A stretch of DNA of 47,046 nt. Origin: Melioribacteraceae bacterium (GTDB lineage: Bacteria; Bacteroidota; Ignavibacteria; Ignavibacteriales; Melioribacteraceae). The notes under the pieces were generated by a model that worked only from the letters and a program-made list of their open reading frames with translations, was not told the DNA's origin and did not search any database. Both the position numbers and the translations under genes were made by a program. Positions 15,991 through 25,048 of this stretch are shown one piece after another; the first letter of the stretch is position 1; each line of letters starts with the position of its first letter. Location of the stretch: contig JANQIV010000174.1 of the NCBI GenBank assembly GCA_028282005.1, positions 1 through 47,046 on the forward strand, written 5' to 3'.

Positions 15991-18459
15991 ATGGGTGAAA
16001 GCACGCAGCACAAATTAAGTCGCATTCGGCCGCCAAGGGTTCAAATCACCTATGATGTTGAGATTGGCGGTGCGATTGTTAAAAAAGAAATTCCCTTTGT
16101 TGTGGGAATTATGGCGGATTTATCCGGGATTAATCACAGCAAACTTCCTCCGTTGAAGGAGAGAAAATTTGTTGAGATTGACCGCGATAATTTCCCCAAA
16201 GTAATGGAAGCATCGCAACCGGAAGTTGAACTAAAAGTATTTAACTGGCTTGATACCGGGGAGCTTAGCTTCTTGAAAGCCTTTAGAGAACTGCACGCAA
16301 CCGGTTCAGAAATGAGTAGCAGAAATGCCAAGAGCTTTGTTTTTCATAAAGCCGAAGATTTTGTAAATGAAGCTGTAGCATTGTTAAAAGATTATTCCGA
16401 TGACAAAGCAAAAGACATCGATGATCTTTTACAAAAGATTCGCAACAAAGCTGATAACAGCGGTGAGCTCGACGAACAAGGAGCAGAGTTTCTACGTAAG
16501 CTAAATAAACTCTTGAAGAGCTTTAAATTTAATCTCGCAAAAGGCGGTATTGCTTTAAGGGATCAGTTTAAAGAAATATTGGACAAAGTCGCGCAGATTC
16601 CTAAAAACAAAATGGCAGGTACTTATGTACCTAAGGAACTAAGTGAAGATTTAGATGCCGTTGAAAAAAAGATTCTTAAAGATGCTAAAAATCTCCCGTG
16701 TAAGCTTAAGTTTACAACAATGGATGATTTTTCGCCGTTGAGAATTTTGCAGCAAATTCCTGAACTTGAAGACAGTTCAAATATCAAACAGTACCTTTCC
16801 GACCTCTTGAGTAAGCTTGACGGTAATGCCAAATTACTCGGTTTAGTTACAGAGGCATTAAGTACCCTTGAAAAAGAAAGAGGCGATGGTGACTATGACG
16901 AAACAAAAGTTGCTGAAGCTGTAACTAATATCTTAAACGGATTTGCCGGTAAACCTGCAGCAGAAGAAAAGCCAGCCGCTGAAGGCGAAACTCCTGCCGA
17001 GGGAGAAGCTCAAGCAGAAACTGCAGCTCCGGCCGAAGAAGGACCGAGCCCTGAAGAGCAATTCCCTTATCTAAAAACTGTTTTGGATAAATTCTTTGAT
17101 CAGTACACAAACAGAATGATTGTTAAAGAATACACATCCAACGGAATTGAGCAAAACCATGTAATCAAAATGTTGATTGAGTTTATTGCCGATGTAAATG
17201 ATTTGTTAGTCAACCAAGTTAATGAAGTATTACACTCACCTGATTTACAGGAACTAGAAGCATCCTGGCGTGCATTACATTTCTTGGTTAAGAAATCCGA
17301 AACCGGCGAAAGACTAAAACTAAGGCTAATGAATATCACCAAAGATGAATTGCAAAAAGACCTTGAAAAAGCAGTTGAATTTGACCAGAGCAATTTATTC
17401 AAGAAAGTATATGAAGAAGAATACGGTACTTTCGGAGGTCATCCTTTCGGAATGCTTATTGGCGATTATGCTTTCAGTAGGTCCGCGAGAGATATGTCAT
17501 TGCTGACTATGATATCAAATGTAGCATCAGCAGCCCATGCTCCGTTTATTGCTTCTGCAGATCCCGGATTATTCGATATGGGAAGCTTTGGTGAATTGCC
17601 TGAAATTAGAGATCTTGGCGGAATTTTCGACAGTCTTGAAATGGTTAAGTGGAGCTCGTTTAGAGATTCCGAAGATTCGCGCTACGTTGCATTAACATTG
17701 CCGAAAATGCTGATGAGATTACCTTACGGCCCTGAAACATTACCGGTTGAAGGTTTTGATTTCAAAGAGAAAGTTGACGGCAAAGACCACAGTAAATATT
17801 TATGGGCTAATTCATGCTGGGCTTTGGCTCAAAGAATTACAGAAGCTTTTGCAAGATATAGCTGGTGCGCTGCTATCAGAGGTGTTGAAGGCGGTGGTGT
17901 TGTTGAAGATTTACCTGCTCACGTATTTAACACCGACTCAGGCGATAAAGCATTGAAGTGTCCGACTGAAGTAGCTTTAACAGACAGAAGAGAAAAAGAA
18001 CTAAGTGATTTAGGCTTTATGGCATTGATCCATTGTAAAGGAAAAGATTTTGCTGCATTCTTTGGCGGTCAAACAACACAAAAACCTAAAAAATACGATA
18101 CACCGCAGGCAAACGCTAATGCAAGGTTATCAACTGTGCTGCCTTATATTTTGGCTGCATCAAGATTTGCACACTATCTAAAAGTTATTGTGCGTGATAA
18201 AGTTGGAAGTTTCATGTCTGCTGAAAATGTTCAGGTTTATTTGAACAGATGGATCGGCGCTTATGTACTTGGTAATGATGATGCAGGGCAAGAAATTAAA
18301 GCTCAATACCCATTGCGCGAAGCAAGAATTGATGTTTCCGAAACACCTGGCAAACCTGGTTGCTACACTGCTGTAGTATTCCTACGTCCTCATTTCCAAT
18401 TAGAGGAATTAACAACATCAATTAGGTTGGTAGCAGAATTACCACCTCCGGCAGCTTAG
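15991..18459 (+). CDS. T6SS contractile sheath: natural TssB-TssC fusion with an insertion in the TssB part
   Basis: A single 822-aa frame encodes both sheath proteins. Residues 1-82 are the start of TssB (ESTQHKLSRIRPPRVQITYD; KFVEIDRDNF). Residues about 83-236 are extra, charged and mostly helical. TssB resumes at about 237-292 (LKFTTMDDFSPL; DLLSKLDGNAKLL). An Ala/Glu/Pro-rich linker spans about 293-355, and a complete TssC fills 356-822 (GTFGGHPFGMLIGDYAFSR; LGGIFDSLEMVKWSSFRDSED; LPYILAASRFAHYLKV). Normal TssB is about 165 aa and TssC about 490 aa as separate genes. There is no in-frame ATG between residues 245 and 375, so a separate TssC start is not apparent. A strong GGAG ribosome site fits high expression. 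The protomers stack around the Hcp tube and contract. Confidence 0.93.
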   Translation: MGESTQHKLSRIRPPRVQITYDVEIGGAIVKKEIPFVVGIMADLSGINHSKLPPLKERKFVEIDRDNFPKVMEASQPEVELKVFNWLDTGELSFLKAFRELHATGSEMSSRNAKSFVFHKAEDFVNEAVALLKDYSDDKAKDIDDLLQKIRNKADNSGELDEQGAEFLRKLNKLLKSFKFNLAKGGIALRDQFKEILDKVAQIPKNKMAGTYVPKELSEDLDAVEKKILKDAKNLPCKLKFTTMDDFSPLRILQQIPELEDSSNIKQYLSDLLSKLDGNAKLLGLVTEALSTLEKERGDGDYDETKVAEAVTNILNGFAGKPAAEEKPAAEGETPAEGEAQAETAAPAEEGPSPEEQFPYLKTVLDKFFDQYTNRMIVKEYTSNGIEQNHVIKMLIEFIADVNDLLVNQVNEVLHSPDLQELEASWRALHFLVKKSETGERLKLRLMNITKDELQKDLEKAVEFDQSNLFKKVYEEEYGTFGGHPFGMLIGDYAFSRSARDMSLLTMISNVASAAHAPFIASADPGLFDMGSFGELPEIRDLGGIFDSLEMVKWSSFRDSEDSRYVALTLPKMLMRLPYGPETLPVEGFDFKEKVDGKDHSKYLWANSCWALAQRITEAFARYSWCAAIRGVEGGGVVEDLPAHVFNTDSGDKALKCPTEVALTDRREKELSDLGFMALIHCKGKDFAAFFGGQTTQKPKKYDTPQANANARLSTVLPYILAASRFAHYLKVIVRDKVGSFMSAENVQVYLNRWIGAYVLGNDDAGQEIKAQYPLREARIDVSETPGKPGCYTAVVFLRPHFQLEELTTSIRLVAELPPPAA

Positions 18460-18502
18460 TAAAAAAAATGAAGCGAAATGTAAAAATAAATAAGAGGTAA
18501 AA

Positions 18503-19000
18503 ATGTCAACAAATATGTATTTAAAAATTGAGGGCATAGACGGAGAGTCTTCAGCTGAAGGTCATGATAAAGAAATAGAAATACTTTCATGGTCGCATGG
18601 CTTTAGCCAGCCAACTTCTTCAGTGAGAGCTTCATCAGGTGCTACTGTTGAAAAAGCAAATCACTCGGATATCAGTGTGACAAAATATCTGGACTCTGCT
18701 TCGGACGATTTAATAAAAAGACTCTGGACAGGTAAGCAAATCAAAACAGCAACAATAACCTGTTTCAGGGCTGACGGTGCGGACGACAATGCACCCGTCC
18801 AGTATCTGACAGTAGAACTTAGTGAGGTAATTGTCTCAAACTATAGTATATCCGGAGGTATGGGCGACTTGCCGGTTGAAAACATATCTTTCAATTACGG
18901 ACTTATAAAATATACTTATAAGCCTCAGAAAAAGGATGACGGTACTGCCGGCGAACAGCAGGCTATTTCCTATGATCTGAATAAAAATAAAATTAGTTAA
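18503..19000 (+). CDS. hcp: T6SS tube protein Hcp (TssD)
   Basis: Hcp forms the hexameric-ring tube that is fired by sheath contraction and can carry effectors in its lumen. The 165-aa length is normal. Diagnostic pieces are MYLKIEGIDGES at the start, EIEILSWSHGFSQPTS, and KATITCFRADG-like strands (KTATITCFRADGADD), with SNYSISGGMGDLPVENISFNYG near the end. It follows the sheath gene by 43 nt and has its own GAGG site at a normal distance. The C-terminal 20 residues are polar and lack a fused toxin domain, so this is a structural rather than an evolved Hcp. Confidence 0.95.
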   Translation: MSTNMYLKIEGIDGESSAEGHDKEIEILSWSHGFSQPTSSVRASSGATVEKANHSDISVTKYLDSASDDLIKRLWTGKQIKTATITCFRADGADDNAPVQYLTVELSEVIVSNYSISGGMGDLPVENISFNYGLIKYTYKPQKKDDGTAGEQQAISYDLNKNKIS

Positions 19001-19024
19001 TCTTAGTTTTCCTAAGGGTAGCTA

Positions 19025-19507
19025 ATGGCATTTACAAACGGAAACCGTTTAGTCCGATCATCTTTGTTAGACAGGCTTTTCGAGAAATACGCTACTACGG
19101 CAATTGATTATAGGTCGTTAAAATCTCATGCTATTGAGGAATATAAAAGATCTATAATCAGGGATTTAAATTTCCTTTTTAATACAAGGTCCACTACTCC
19201 TGCCGATGAATACGACAAATCCGATTTATCGGTTGTGGATTACGGAATTCCGGACTTTTCCCATTACACACTCGAAAGTGAGTCTGATAGGATATTGCTC
19301 GTAAAGAGAGTACTGAAAGCAATAAAATACTTTGAACCGCGTTTAGAGAATATTGAAGTATATATTCATCCCGAATTAAATGATGAAAAATCGTTTTCCA
19401 TTCTGATAAACGCGTACCTTATTGTTGAAACGGTATCTTATCAAGTATCATTCACTTCGAAAAACCATATCGAATCAGGTCAATGGGAAATCTATGAAAC
19501 TAATTGA
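19025..19507 (+). CDS. tssE: T6SS baseplate wedge protein TssE (gp25-like)
   Basis: A 160-aa lysozyme-like gp25 family protein that starts sheath polymerisation on the baseplate. The key motif VVDYGIPDFSHYTLES at about 75-90 matches the NYGLPD signature, and the EPRLENIEVYI segment matches the conserved ExR region used for sheath contact. The ribosome site is AAGGG. The 3' end overlaps the tssF start by 14 nt, so the two wedge proteins are translationally linked. Confidence 0.92.
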   Translation: MAFTNGNRLVRSSLLDRLFEKYATTAIDYRSLKSHAIEEYKRSIIRDLNFLFNTRSTTPADEYDKSDLSVVDYGIPDFSHYTLESESDRILLVKRVLKAIKYFEPRLENIEVYIHPELNDEKSFSILINAYLIVETVSYQVSFTSKNHIESGQWEIYETN

Positions 19508-21296
19508 AAGTAGCTTATTAAATTACTATCAAAAGGAATTATCGTATCTAAGGAAAAGGGGAAGCGAGTTTGCAAAGAAATACCCGAAGATTGCCGGCAG
19601 GCTTGAACTTGGTGTTGATACTTCTCCCGATCCCCATGTTGAAAGATTAATTGAATCGTTCGCATTTTTAACTGCACGAATTCAAAGTAATCTCGAAAGC
19701 GAATTTCCCCAGCTTGCTACGTCGATTTTGGGAAACGTATACCCGCAGTTACTTAATCCTGTTCCCTCTATGACAATCGCGTATTTTGATACGAGCAAAA
19801 CAAAGCTGCCGGCCGTTCCGCTAACTATTCCAAAAGAACATAAATTAATTGCATTTACTACCGACGGTGAAAAATGCCGTTTTAGAACTTGCTACGAAAC
19901 TGATTTGTGGCCTTTGGAATTAACGATGGCGGAATTCAGGTATACAAACGAGTTTAGATACTTTCGAAGTATGCCCGATTTGCCTTTAATTCAGCTAAGG
20001 TTAAAAGCAGCAAATGAATTCCCTTTGCAGAAAGCAAATCCAGGGAAATTAAGATTTTATATTCACGGCGAAAACAGGCAGGCAAACACTATTTATGAAT
20101 TATTATTTAATGAATTAAAACACATTTCTGTGATTGCAGATTCAAATCGTGAAGTTGCAAACTCAAAAAATAAATTAAAAATTAATCCTGTCGGGTTCGA
20201 AGAAAATGAAAACGTAATACCTTTCCCGAATAATGTTAACAGTGCTTACAGGCTGTTGCAGGAATATTTTGTATTCCAGGAAAAGTTTATGTTTTTTGAG
20301 ATTTCCGGCATACCCGAAATAAATGCCGAAGACCACATCGACATTTTTTTTGTGTTAAATACTCACTCAAGGAGTGAGTTGGAAATTGATAACAGCAATT
20401 TCGTTTTGGGATGCACGCCGATTATTAATTTATTCAACAGGCTGTCCGACCCTATCAGAATTGACCAATTCAGCTCCGAGTATCGCATAAATCCCGATTC
20501 GCATAGAGAGCACATTACTGAGATAAATTCGATTTTATCCGTAATGCCTGCAGGCACCAACGAGCAGGAAGTTATTGAGCCGTACTTTTCTTTCAAACAT
20601 CATAAGGAAGAAAACAAAGATACAGTTTACTGGTTTTCGCGAAGAGAAAAAACAAAACGGCCTGGATTAACAGGCAGTGATATTTACTTATCTATACTGG
20701 ATTTAAATTTTGATCCGGCTTCACCGCCTGTAAAAACTCTTTATGCAAAACTGTTATGCACAAACAGGCATTTGGCTAGTCTAATGCCGCAAGGTACATG
20801 GCTGGAATCCGAAGAAAAAATTGCACCGTTTGATATAACGATTTTAAGAAAACCCACCCATCAAATTAACGCACCCGAAGGAAAAGAGCTTTGGAGATTG
20901 ATTTCATCTTTCGCGCTAAACTATCTCTCGCTAAGCTCAGATAAAGAAAGCTTAAACGCGCTGAAAGAGATTTTAACATTATATGATTTCGATAACCTTG
21001 TTGAAAACAGGAGACAAATTAACGGCATTAGTTCGATGCAGACTAAGAATATTTTTTGGAGAATCGGTAAAGATAATTGGAGAGGCTTTTGCAGAGGAAT
21101 TGAAGTAGCGTTGGAATTTGATGCGGAAAATTTTGCGGGTAACAGTGAGTATTTATTTGCAAGTGTGCTCAACAGGTTTTTCCCGTTGTACACTTCAATA
21201 AATTCGTTTACCAGATTGAAAGTAAAAAGAAAACAAGATAGAGGAGACACATGGAAAGTCTGGCCGCCGCGGCTGGGTACCAAAGAACTTCTTTAG
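19494..21296 (+). CDS. tssF: T6SS baseplate wedge protein TssF
   Basis: A 600-aa TssF, normal in length, recognised by the N-terminal NYYQKELSYLRKRGSEFAKK, then PKIAGRL, DPHVERLIESFAFLTARIQ and GNVYPQLLNPVPSM. The C-terminal RGFCRGIEVALEF and PLYTSINSFTRL are also typical. The start is placed at the ATG at 19494 inside the tssE end, not at the earlier in-frame TTG at 19422, because the family begins at this point. TssF and TssG form the heterotrimeric core of each baseplate wedge. The tssF end overlaps the tssG start by 46 nt. Confidence 0.94.
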   Translation: MKLIESSLLNYYQKELSYLRKRGSEFAKKYPKIAGRLELGVDTSPDPHVERLIESFAFLTARIQSNLESEFPQLATSILGNVYPQLLNPVPSMTIAYFDTSKTKLPAVPLTIPKEHKLIAFTTDGEKCRFRTCYETDLWPLELTMAEFRYTNEFRYFRSMPDLPLIQLRLKAANEFPLQKANPGKLRFYIHGENRQANTIYELLFNELKHISVIADSNREVANSKNKLKINPVGFEENENVIPFPNNVNSAYRLLQEYFVFQEKFMFFEISGIPEINAEDHIDIFFVLNTHSRSELEIDNSNFVLGCTPIINLFNRLSDPIRIDQFSSEYRINPDSHREHITEINSILSVMPAGTNEQEVIEPYFSFKHHKEENKDTVYWFSRREKTKRPGLTGSDIYLSILDLNFDPASPPVKTLYAKLLCTNRHLASLMPQGTWLESEEKIAPFDITILRKPTHQINAPEGKELWRLISSFALNYLSLSSDKESLNALKEILTLYDFDNLVENRRQINGISSMQTKNIFWRIGKDNWRGFCRGIEVALEFDAENFAGNSEYLFASVLNRFFPLYTSINSFTRLKVKRKQDRGDTWKVWPPRLGTKELL

Positions 21297-22450
21297 TTGA
21301 GAATCTCACTAACGAAGCATTCAGGTTTGAATTTTACCAGGCTGTAAGGCTGCTGGAAATTTTATATCTCAAAAGTAAAAAGGGAGATAAAAAAGAACTT
21401 AGAAAGCTTTTGAGCGGTGAATTCTTTACTTCTTATTTTGGGGCAATAAAGTTTTCATCCAAGATTGATCCGTCTTTCCCTGCAAGTGATGTTGAAGAAA
21501 TAAAACTGCCTGAAAAAGAAGATGATCCTTACGAGATGGTAGTTAATTTTCTGGGGCTTGCCGGGGTATCGGGGCCGCTGCCGGCCTTTTATACACAGCT
21601 TATTCTTGAATCCGAAAAGATGGGCAATCAAAACAAAGCCTTCCGTGAATTCCTTGATATTTTTAATCATCGCCTTATCTCGTTAATGTATGAGATTCGT
21701 AAGAAACACCGCACCGGTTTTGATTTAAGAAAGCCGGAAGACACTTTTATTGCATCTTTGATGTTTTCGGTAATCGGCATGGGCTCAGAAAGTTTAAGAA
21801 ACAGGCTGGGCATAAATGATTATTCGCTACTACATTTTACAGGGCTACTCTCAAATAAAAACAGATCTTTAGCGGGATTGGAATTTATCCTTTCGGAATA
21901 CTTTAAAGCAACAATTGATTCTAACTACTTAATCGGGCAATGGCAGAAGATTGATGACTCACTAATTACGGTGATCGGCAGAAAAGGAAAAAATCAAACC
22001 TTGGGGGAGTCTGTAATTTTGGGTAGAAAAATCTGGTACCAGGAATCGAAATTCCAATTAAAGATTGGACCTTTAAGATTAGACCAGTATTTGGATTTAC
22101 TGCCTTTAAAAAAATCTCATTCATTTTATACTTTGTATAAAATGACTAAACATTATTCCGGTCCGGAATACAATTTTGATTTTAGATACCTTGTTCATTC
22201 TGGAGAACTTCCGAAAGCAAGGCTGGGCGATAAGCACGGCAGTTACCTTGGCTGGACAACGTGGATCCCCCCTAAAGAAGGAGGGATTTTTGATTTTGAC
22301 TATTTATTATTTGTTGAAACAAAAGATAAAATAAAAACTACATTAGAAGACGGGCAAAGGGTTCGTTTGGGCTGGACAGTTTGGGTGCCGGATACAAAAA
22401 CACATGAAGAATATATCGAAGTAAAAATTTCATCAAAGATAGTTAATTGA
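21251..22450 (+). CDS. tssG: T6SS baseplate wedge protein TssG
   Basis: A 399-aa TssG, slightly longer than many, with the family N terminus LVENLTNEAFRFEFYQAVRLLE and the internal YTQLILESEKMGNQNKAFREFLDIFNHR segment. The ATG is preceded by GAGGAGAC and lies within the last 46 nt of tssF. The C terminus contains two similar short strands, LGWTTWIPP and LGWTVWVPD, about 35 residues apart, whereas TssG normally ends soon after a single such motif. So the end of the protein has one extra copy. It is the last gene before the palindromic repeat and vgrG. Confidence 0.92.
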   Translation: MESLAAAAGYQRTSLVENLTNEAFRFEFYQAVRLLEILYLKSKKGDKKELRKLLSGEFFTSYFGAIKFSSKIDPSFPASDVEEIKLPEKEDDPYEMVVNFLGLAGVSGPLPAFYTQLILESEKMGNQNKAFREFLDIFNHRLISLMYEIRKKHRTGFDLRKPEDTFIASLMFSVIGMGSESLRNRLGINDYSLLHFTGLLSNKNRSLAGLEFILSEYFKATIDSNYLIGQWQKIDDSLITVIGRKGKNQTLGESVILGRKIWYQESKFQLKIGPLRLDQYLDLLPLKKSHSFYTLYKMTKHYSGPEYNFDFRYLVHSGELPKARLGDKHGSYLGWTTWIPPKEGGIFDFDYLLFVETKDKIKTTLEDGQRVRLGWTVWVPDTKTHEEYIEVKISSKIVN

Positions 22451-22466
22451 TAAAATAATGTTTGAT

Positions 22467-22538
22467 GTCATTCCCACGGAAGTGGGAATCCAATCACTTT
22501 AGAAGTTTAGATTCCCGATAAAAACATTCGGGAATGAC
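22467..22538. repeat. Palindromic REP/MITE-like element between tssG and vgrG
   Basis: The outer 9-bp inverted repeat GTCATTCCC / GGGAATGAC (22467-22475, 22530-22538) encloses two hairpins. The first is ATTCCCAC-ggaa-GTGGGAAT at 22470-22489; the second is ATTCCCGA / TCGGGAAT at 22511-22518 and 22528-22535. This layout resembles dispersed ATTCCC...GGGAAT repeats known in several bacteria. It may damp or stabilise transcription between the structural genes and the tip/effector genes. Confidence 0.75.
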
Positions 22539-22566
22539 AAACACTAGAATAAATAATTAAAACCAC

Positions 22567-24486
22567 ATGGCTGAAAATCCAAAAGTTTATTTATATGTAA
22601 CAACACCGCTTGACGGTGCCGTACGGAAATTTTCCTTGATTAACATTGACGGCTTCGAAGATATTTCCGGGCTCTTTGAATATAATTTAATTGTTGCTGC
22701 TACTGACAATGAAATAGATTTTGATAAACTGCTCGGAAAAAAAATAACAGTAACAATTGAATTTTATAATGAAGATAAAAGAAAAATAAATGGTGTAGTT
22801 ACAAAAATTATACAGTCCGGAAACGATATTAATAACACTACTTATTATTTGCAGATACGTCCGTGGCTATGGGAATTAACACTTGTAAAAGACAATAAAA
22901 TATTTCAAAATAAATCTGTGGTTGATATAATAACAGCAATCTTTAATGACGCAGGCTACTCAGACTTTTCATTTAAAACAACTGGCAGTTATTCGGAGAG
23001 AATTTACTGTGTTCAATATAATGAAACATCTTTCAATTTTGTTTCGAGACTTATGGAAGAAGAAGGCATATTCTATTTCTTTGAACACGATGACGACAAA
23101 CATACTTTGATTTTAGGAGACGATACCGAAGTTTACAAATCCTGCCCGGGATTAAAAGAAGCAACGATGAAAGATACAAGTTTATGGAACGATGAAAGAG
23201 TTATTACATTTCTTTTTGAAAAGCAAATTACTACAAATCAATTTGCAGCGGAAGATTACAATTTTGAAACACCAAAGGTTGATTTATTCACAACCACAAG
23301 TGCTGGTAGCGGAAACTCATACAAGGTTTACGAATATCCCGGTATTTATGCTGAAGCATCCGAAGGTGAGGCAATAATTAAAAAGAGGCTCGAGGAAAAC
23401 GAGCTGCCGGCTACTGTAATTAAAGGCGAATCGTATTGCAGAGCATTTGTTGCCGGATATAAATTTGAATTAACCGGACACGACCGTAGTGATATAAATA
23501 AAGAATATGTACTTAAGAAAATTTTAATAAATGCAGATCAGGAAAAATATATAAATACGTTTCATGCATTCCCGTCTGATGTACAATACAGGCCGCCGAG
23601 GATTTCGCGAAGGCCTAAAATTTACGGTACGCAAACAGCGTTGGTTGTCGGCAAAAGCGGCGAAGAGATCTGGACCGACGAATATGGAAGAATTAAAGTC
23701 CAGTTTTACTGGGATAGGGACGGACAAAAAAATGAAAACAGCTCGTGCTGGATAAGGGTAGCGCAGTTTTGGGCAAGCAAAAGTTGGGGTGCAATGTTTA
23801 TCCCGAGAATAGGCAATGAGGTCGTGATTAGCTTTTTGGAAGGCAACCCGGATAAGCCTCTTGTAACGGGTTCGGTTTATAACGCCGATCAGACAATCCC
23901 TTATTCGCAGCCGTCCGAAAAAAATAAAAGCACTATTTTAAGCCGGTCAACAAAAGACGGATCGGCTGGTAATGAAATTAGATACGACGATACCAAAGGC
24001 AGTGAAGAATTTTTTATGCATGCGCAGAAGGATATGAATGTTGTTGTTGAAAATGAAAGAACAACAACAATCAATGACAGTAACGAAACCCTTACTGTTA
24101 AAAAGGGCGACAGAACTATAAAAGTAGAAACCGGTAAGGAAGTACATGAAGTAAAGGGTACACGGGAAGTCACTGTGACAGGCGACGAAACACACACCGA
24201 CAAAGCTAATTTTACACACGAAGTAAAAGGAAATTACTCATTAAGTGTTGACGGTAACTTATCAATAAAAGTAAAAGGTTCGATAAGTATAAAATCCGAT
24301 ATGGATATTTCGGAAAAAGCAGGTACGTCGATAAGTAATGAAGCAGGCACAAGCTTTTCAAACAAAGCCGGAACAACGATGGATAACAAAGCATCAATTT
24401 CAATGACAAACGACGGCGGAGCAACTTTGACCGATAAAGCTTCTGCAATGGTAGAACTAAAAGGCGGAATTGTTAAAATCAATTAG
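22567..24486 (+). CDS. vgrG: T6SS spike protein VgrG (TssI)
   Basis: A 639-aa VgrG. Residues about 1-350 are the gp27-like hub (VYLYVTTPLDGAVRKFSLI; FEYNLIVAA; QYNETSFNFVSRLMEEEGI). The gp5 OB-fold follows at about 353-440 (IWTDEYGRIKVQFYWDRDG; SCWIRVAQFWASKSWG; IPRIGNEVVISFLEG). The C-terminal beta-helix needle runs from about 480 to the end and shows short repeats (KAGTSISNEAGTSFSNKAGT). No extra enzymatic domain is attached, so effectors are expected to load through the PAAR-like tip or Hcp. The gene follows the palindromic element and begins the cargo part of the locus. Confidence 0.95.
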   Translation: MAENPKVYLYVTTPLDGAVRKFSLINIDGFEDISGLFEYNLIVAATDNEIDFDKLLGKKITVTIEFYNEDKRKINGVVTKIIQSGNDINNTTYYLQIRPWLWELTLVKDNKIFQNKSVVDIITAIFNDAGYSDFSFKTTGSYSERIYCVQYNETSFNFVSRLMEEEGIFYFFEHDDDKHTLILGDDTEVYKSCPGLKEATMKDTSLWNDERVITFLFEKQITTNQFAAEDYNFETPKVDLFTTTSAGSGNSYKVYEYPGIYAEASEGEAIIKKRLEENELPATVIKGESYCRAFVAGYKFELTGHDRSDINKEYVLKKILINADQEKYINTFHAFPSDVQYRPPRISRRPKIYGTQTALVVGKSGEEIWTDEYGRIKVQFYWDRDGQKNENSSCWIRVAQFWASKSWGAMFIPRIGNEVVISFLEGNPDKPLVTGSVYNADQTIPYSQPSEKNKSTILSRSTKDGSAGNEIRYDDTKGSEEFFMHAQKDMNVVVENERTTTINDSNETLTVKKGDRTIKVETGKEVHEVKGTREVTVTGDETHTDKANFTHEVKGNYSLSVDGNLSIKVKGSISIKSDMDISEKAGTSISNEAGTSFSNKAGTTMDNKASISMTNDGGATLTDKASAMVELKGGIVKIN

Positions 24487-24502
24487 CTTATAGAATCACA
24501 TT

Positions 24503-25030
24503 ATGAAACTAGAAAATTCAAATTCTCAAGAAGAAATAATAACCCCCGATCCCGAAAATAAAATATTTGTGAAAACAAAATTTAAAGACGGACAACCACA
24601 CGGTGAATCAATAACATACAGAGAAGGCGGAGAGGTAATTCAAAAAGCGAACTTTAAGGAAGGCAAGCTTGACGGAGAATTCCTTTATTATGATAGAGGA
24701 AAACTAAAAGCAAAATTAAACTTCAAAGAAAACAAACGTGAAGACAAATCAATTTATTACGATGAAAACGAAAAAGAAATCGGGGTAGAAAATTATAAAA
24801 ATGATCTAAGACACGGTGAAACGGAATGGAAAAACCCTGACGGAAATTTGCTTTACAATGAAAATTATAAAGAGGGAAAACTGCACGGCGAGAAAACAGA
24901 ATATCACGCCAGCGGTGAAGTAAAAAAGAAAATGATTTACGAAGAAGGGGAATTGATCGGAGAACCTGAAGAGTTCAATGAAAAAGGTAAAAAGAAAAAC
25001 GGTAAATCAATTTTCAAATTTTCAAAATAG
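24503..25030 (+). CDS. MORN-repeat variant protein (YwqK-like) between vgrG and the PAAR-like gene
   Basis: A 175-aa protein made of at least five repeats of about 23 residues with the MORN_2 pattern: YREGGEVIQKANFKEGKLDGEF, YYDRGKLKAKLNFKENK, YYDENEKEIGVENYKNDLRHGE, and further copies with GKLHGE and GELIGE. It has no signal peptide and is very rich in Lys and Glu. This pattern is used in YwqK-type proteins, annotated as antitoxins to polymorphic toxins in Bacillus. Here it stands 17 nt after vgrG and 19 nt before the tip gene, so it may be an immunity protein for the nearby effector, or an adaptor/chaperone for VgrG or the tip. The sequence does not decide between these. Confidence 0.82.
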   Translation: MKLENSNSQEEIITPDPENKIFVKTKFKDGQPHGESITYREGGEVIQKANFKEGKLDGEFLYYDRGKLKAKLNFKENKREDKSIYYDENEKEIGVENYKNDLRHGETEWKNPDGNLLYNENYKEGKLHGEKTEYHASGEVKKKMIYEEGELIGEPEEFNEKGKKKNGKSIFKFSK

Positions 25031-25048
25031 ATTCGAAAGAAATTAATT

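Noticed and set aside
19422-19493. Longer tssF frame starting at a TTG inside tssE
   Set aside because: The family starts at the ATG at 19494; the extra 24 residues merely read through the tssE coding sequence in another frame.
23901-24482. Long minus-strand frames opposite the VgrG needle
   Set aside because: They are shadows of the repetitive coding sequence; composition is not protein-like and no start signals are present.
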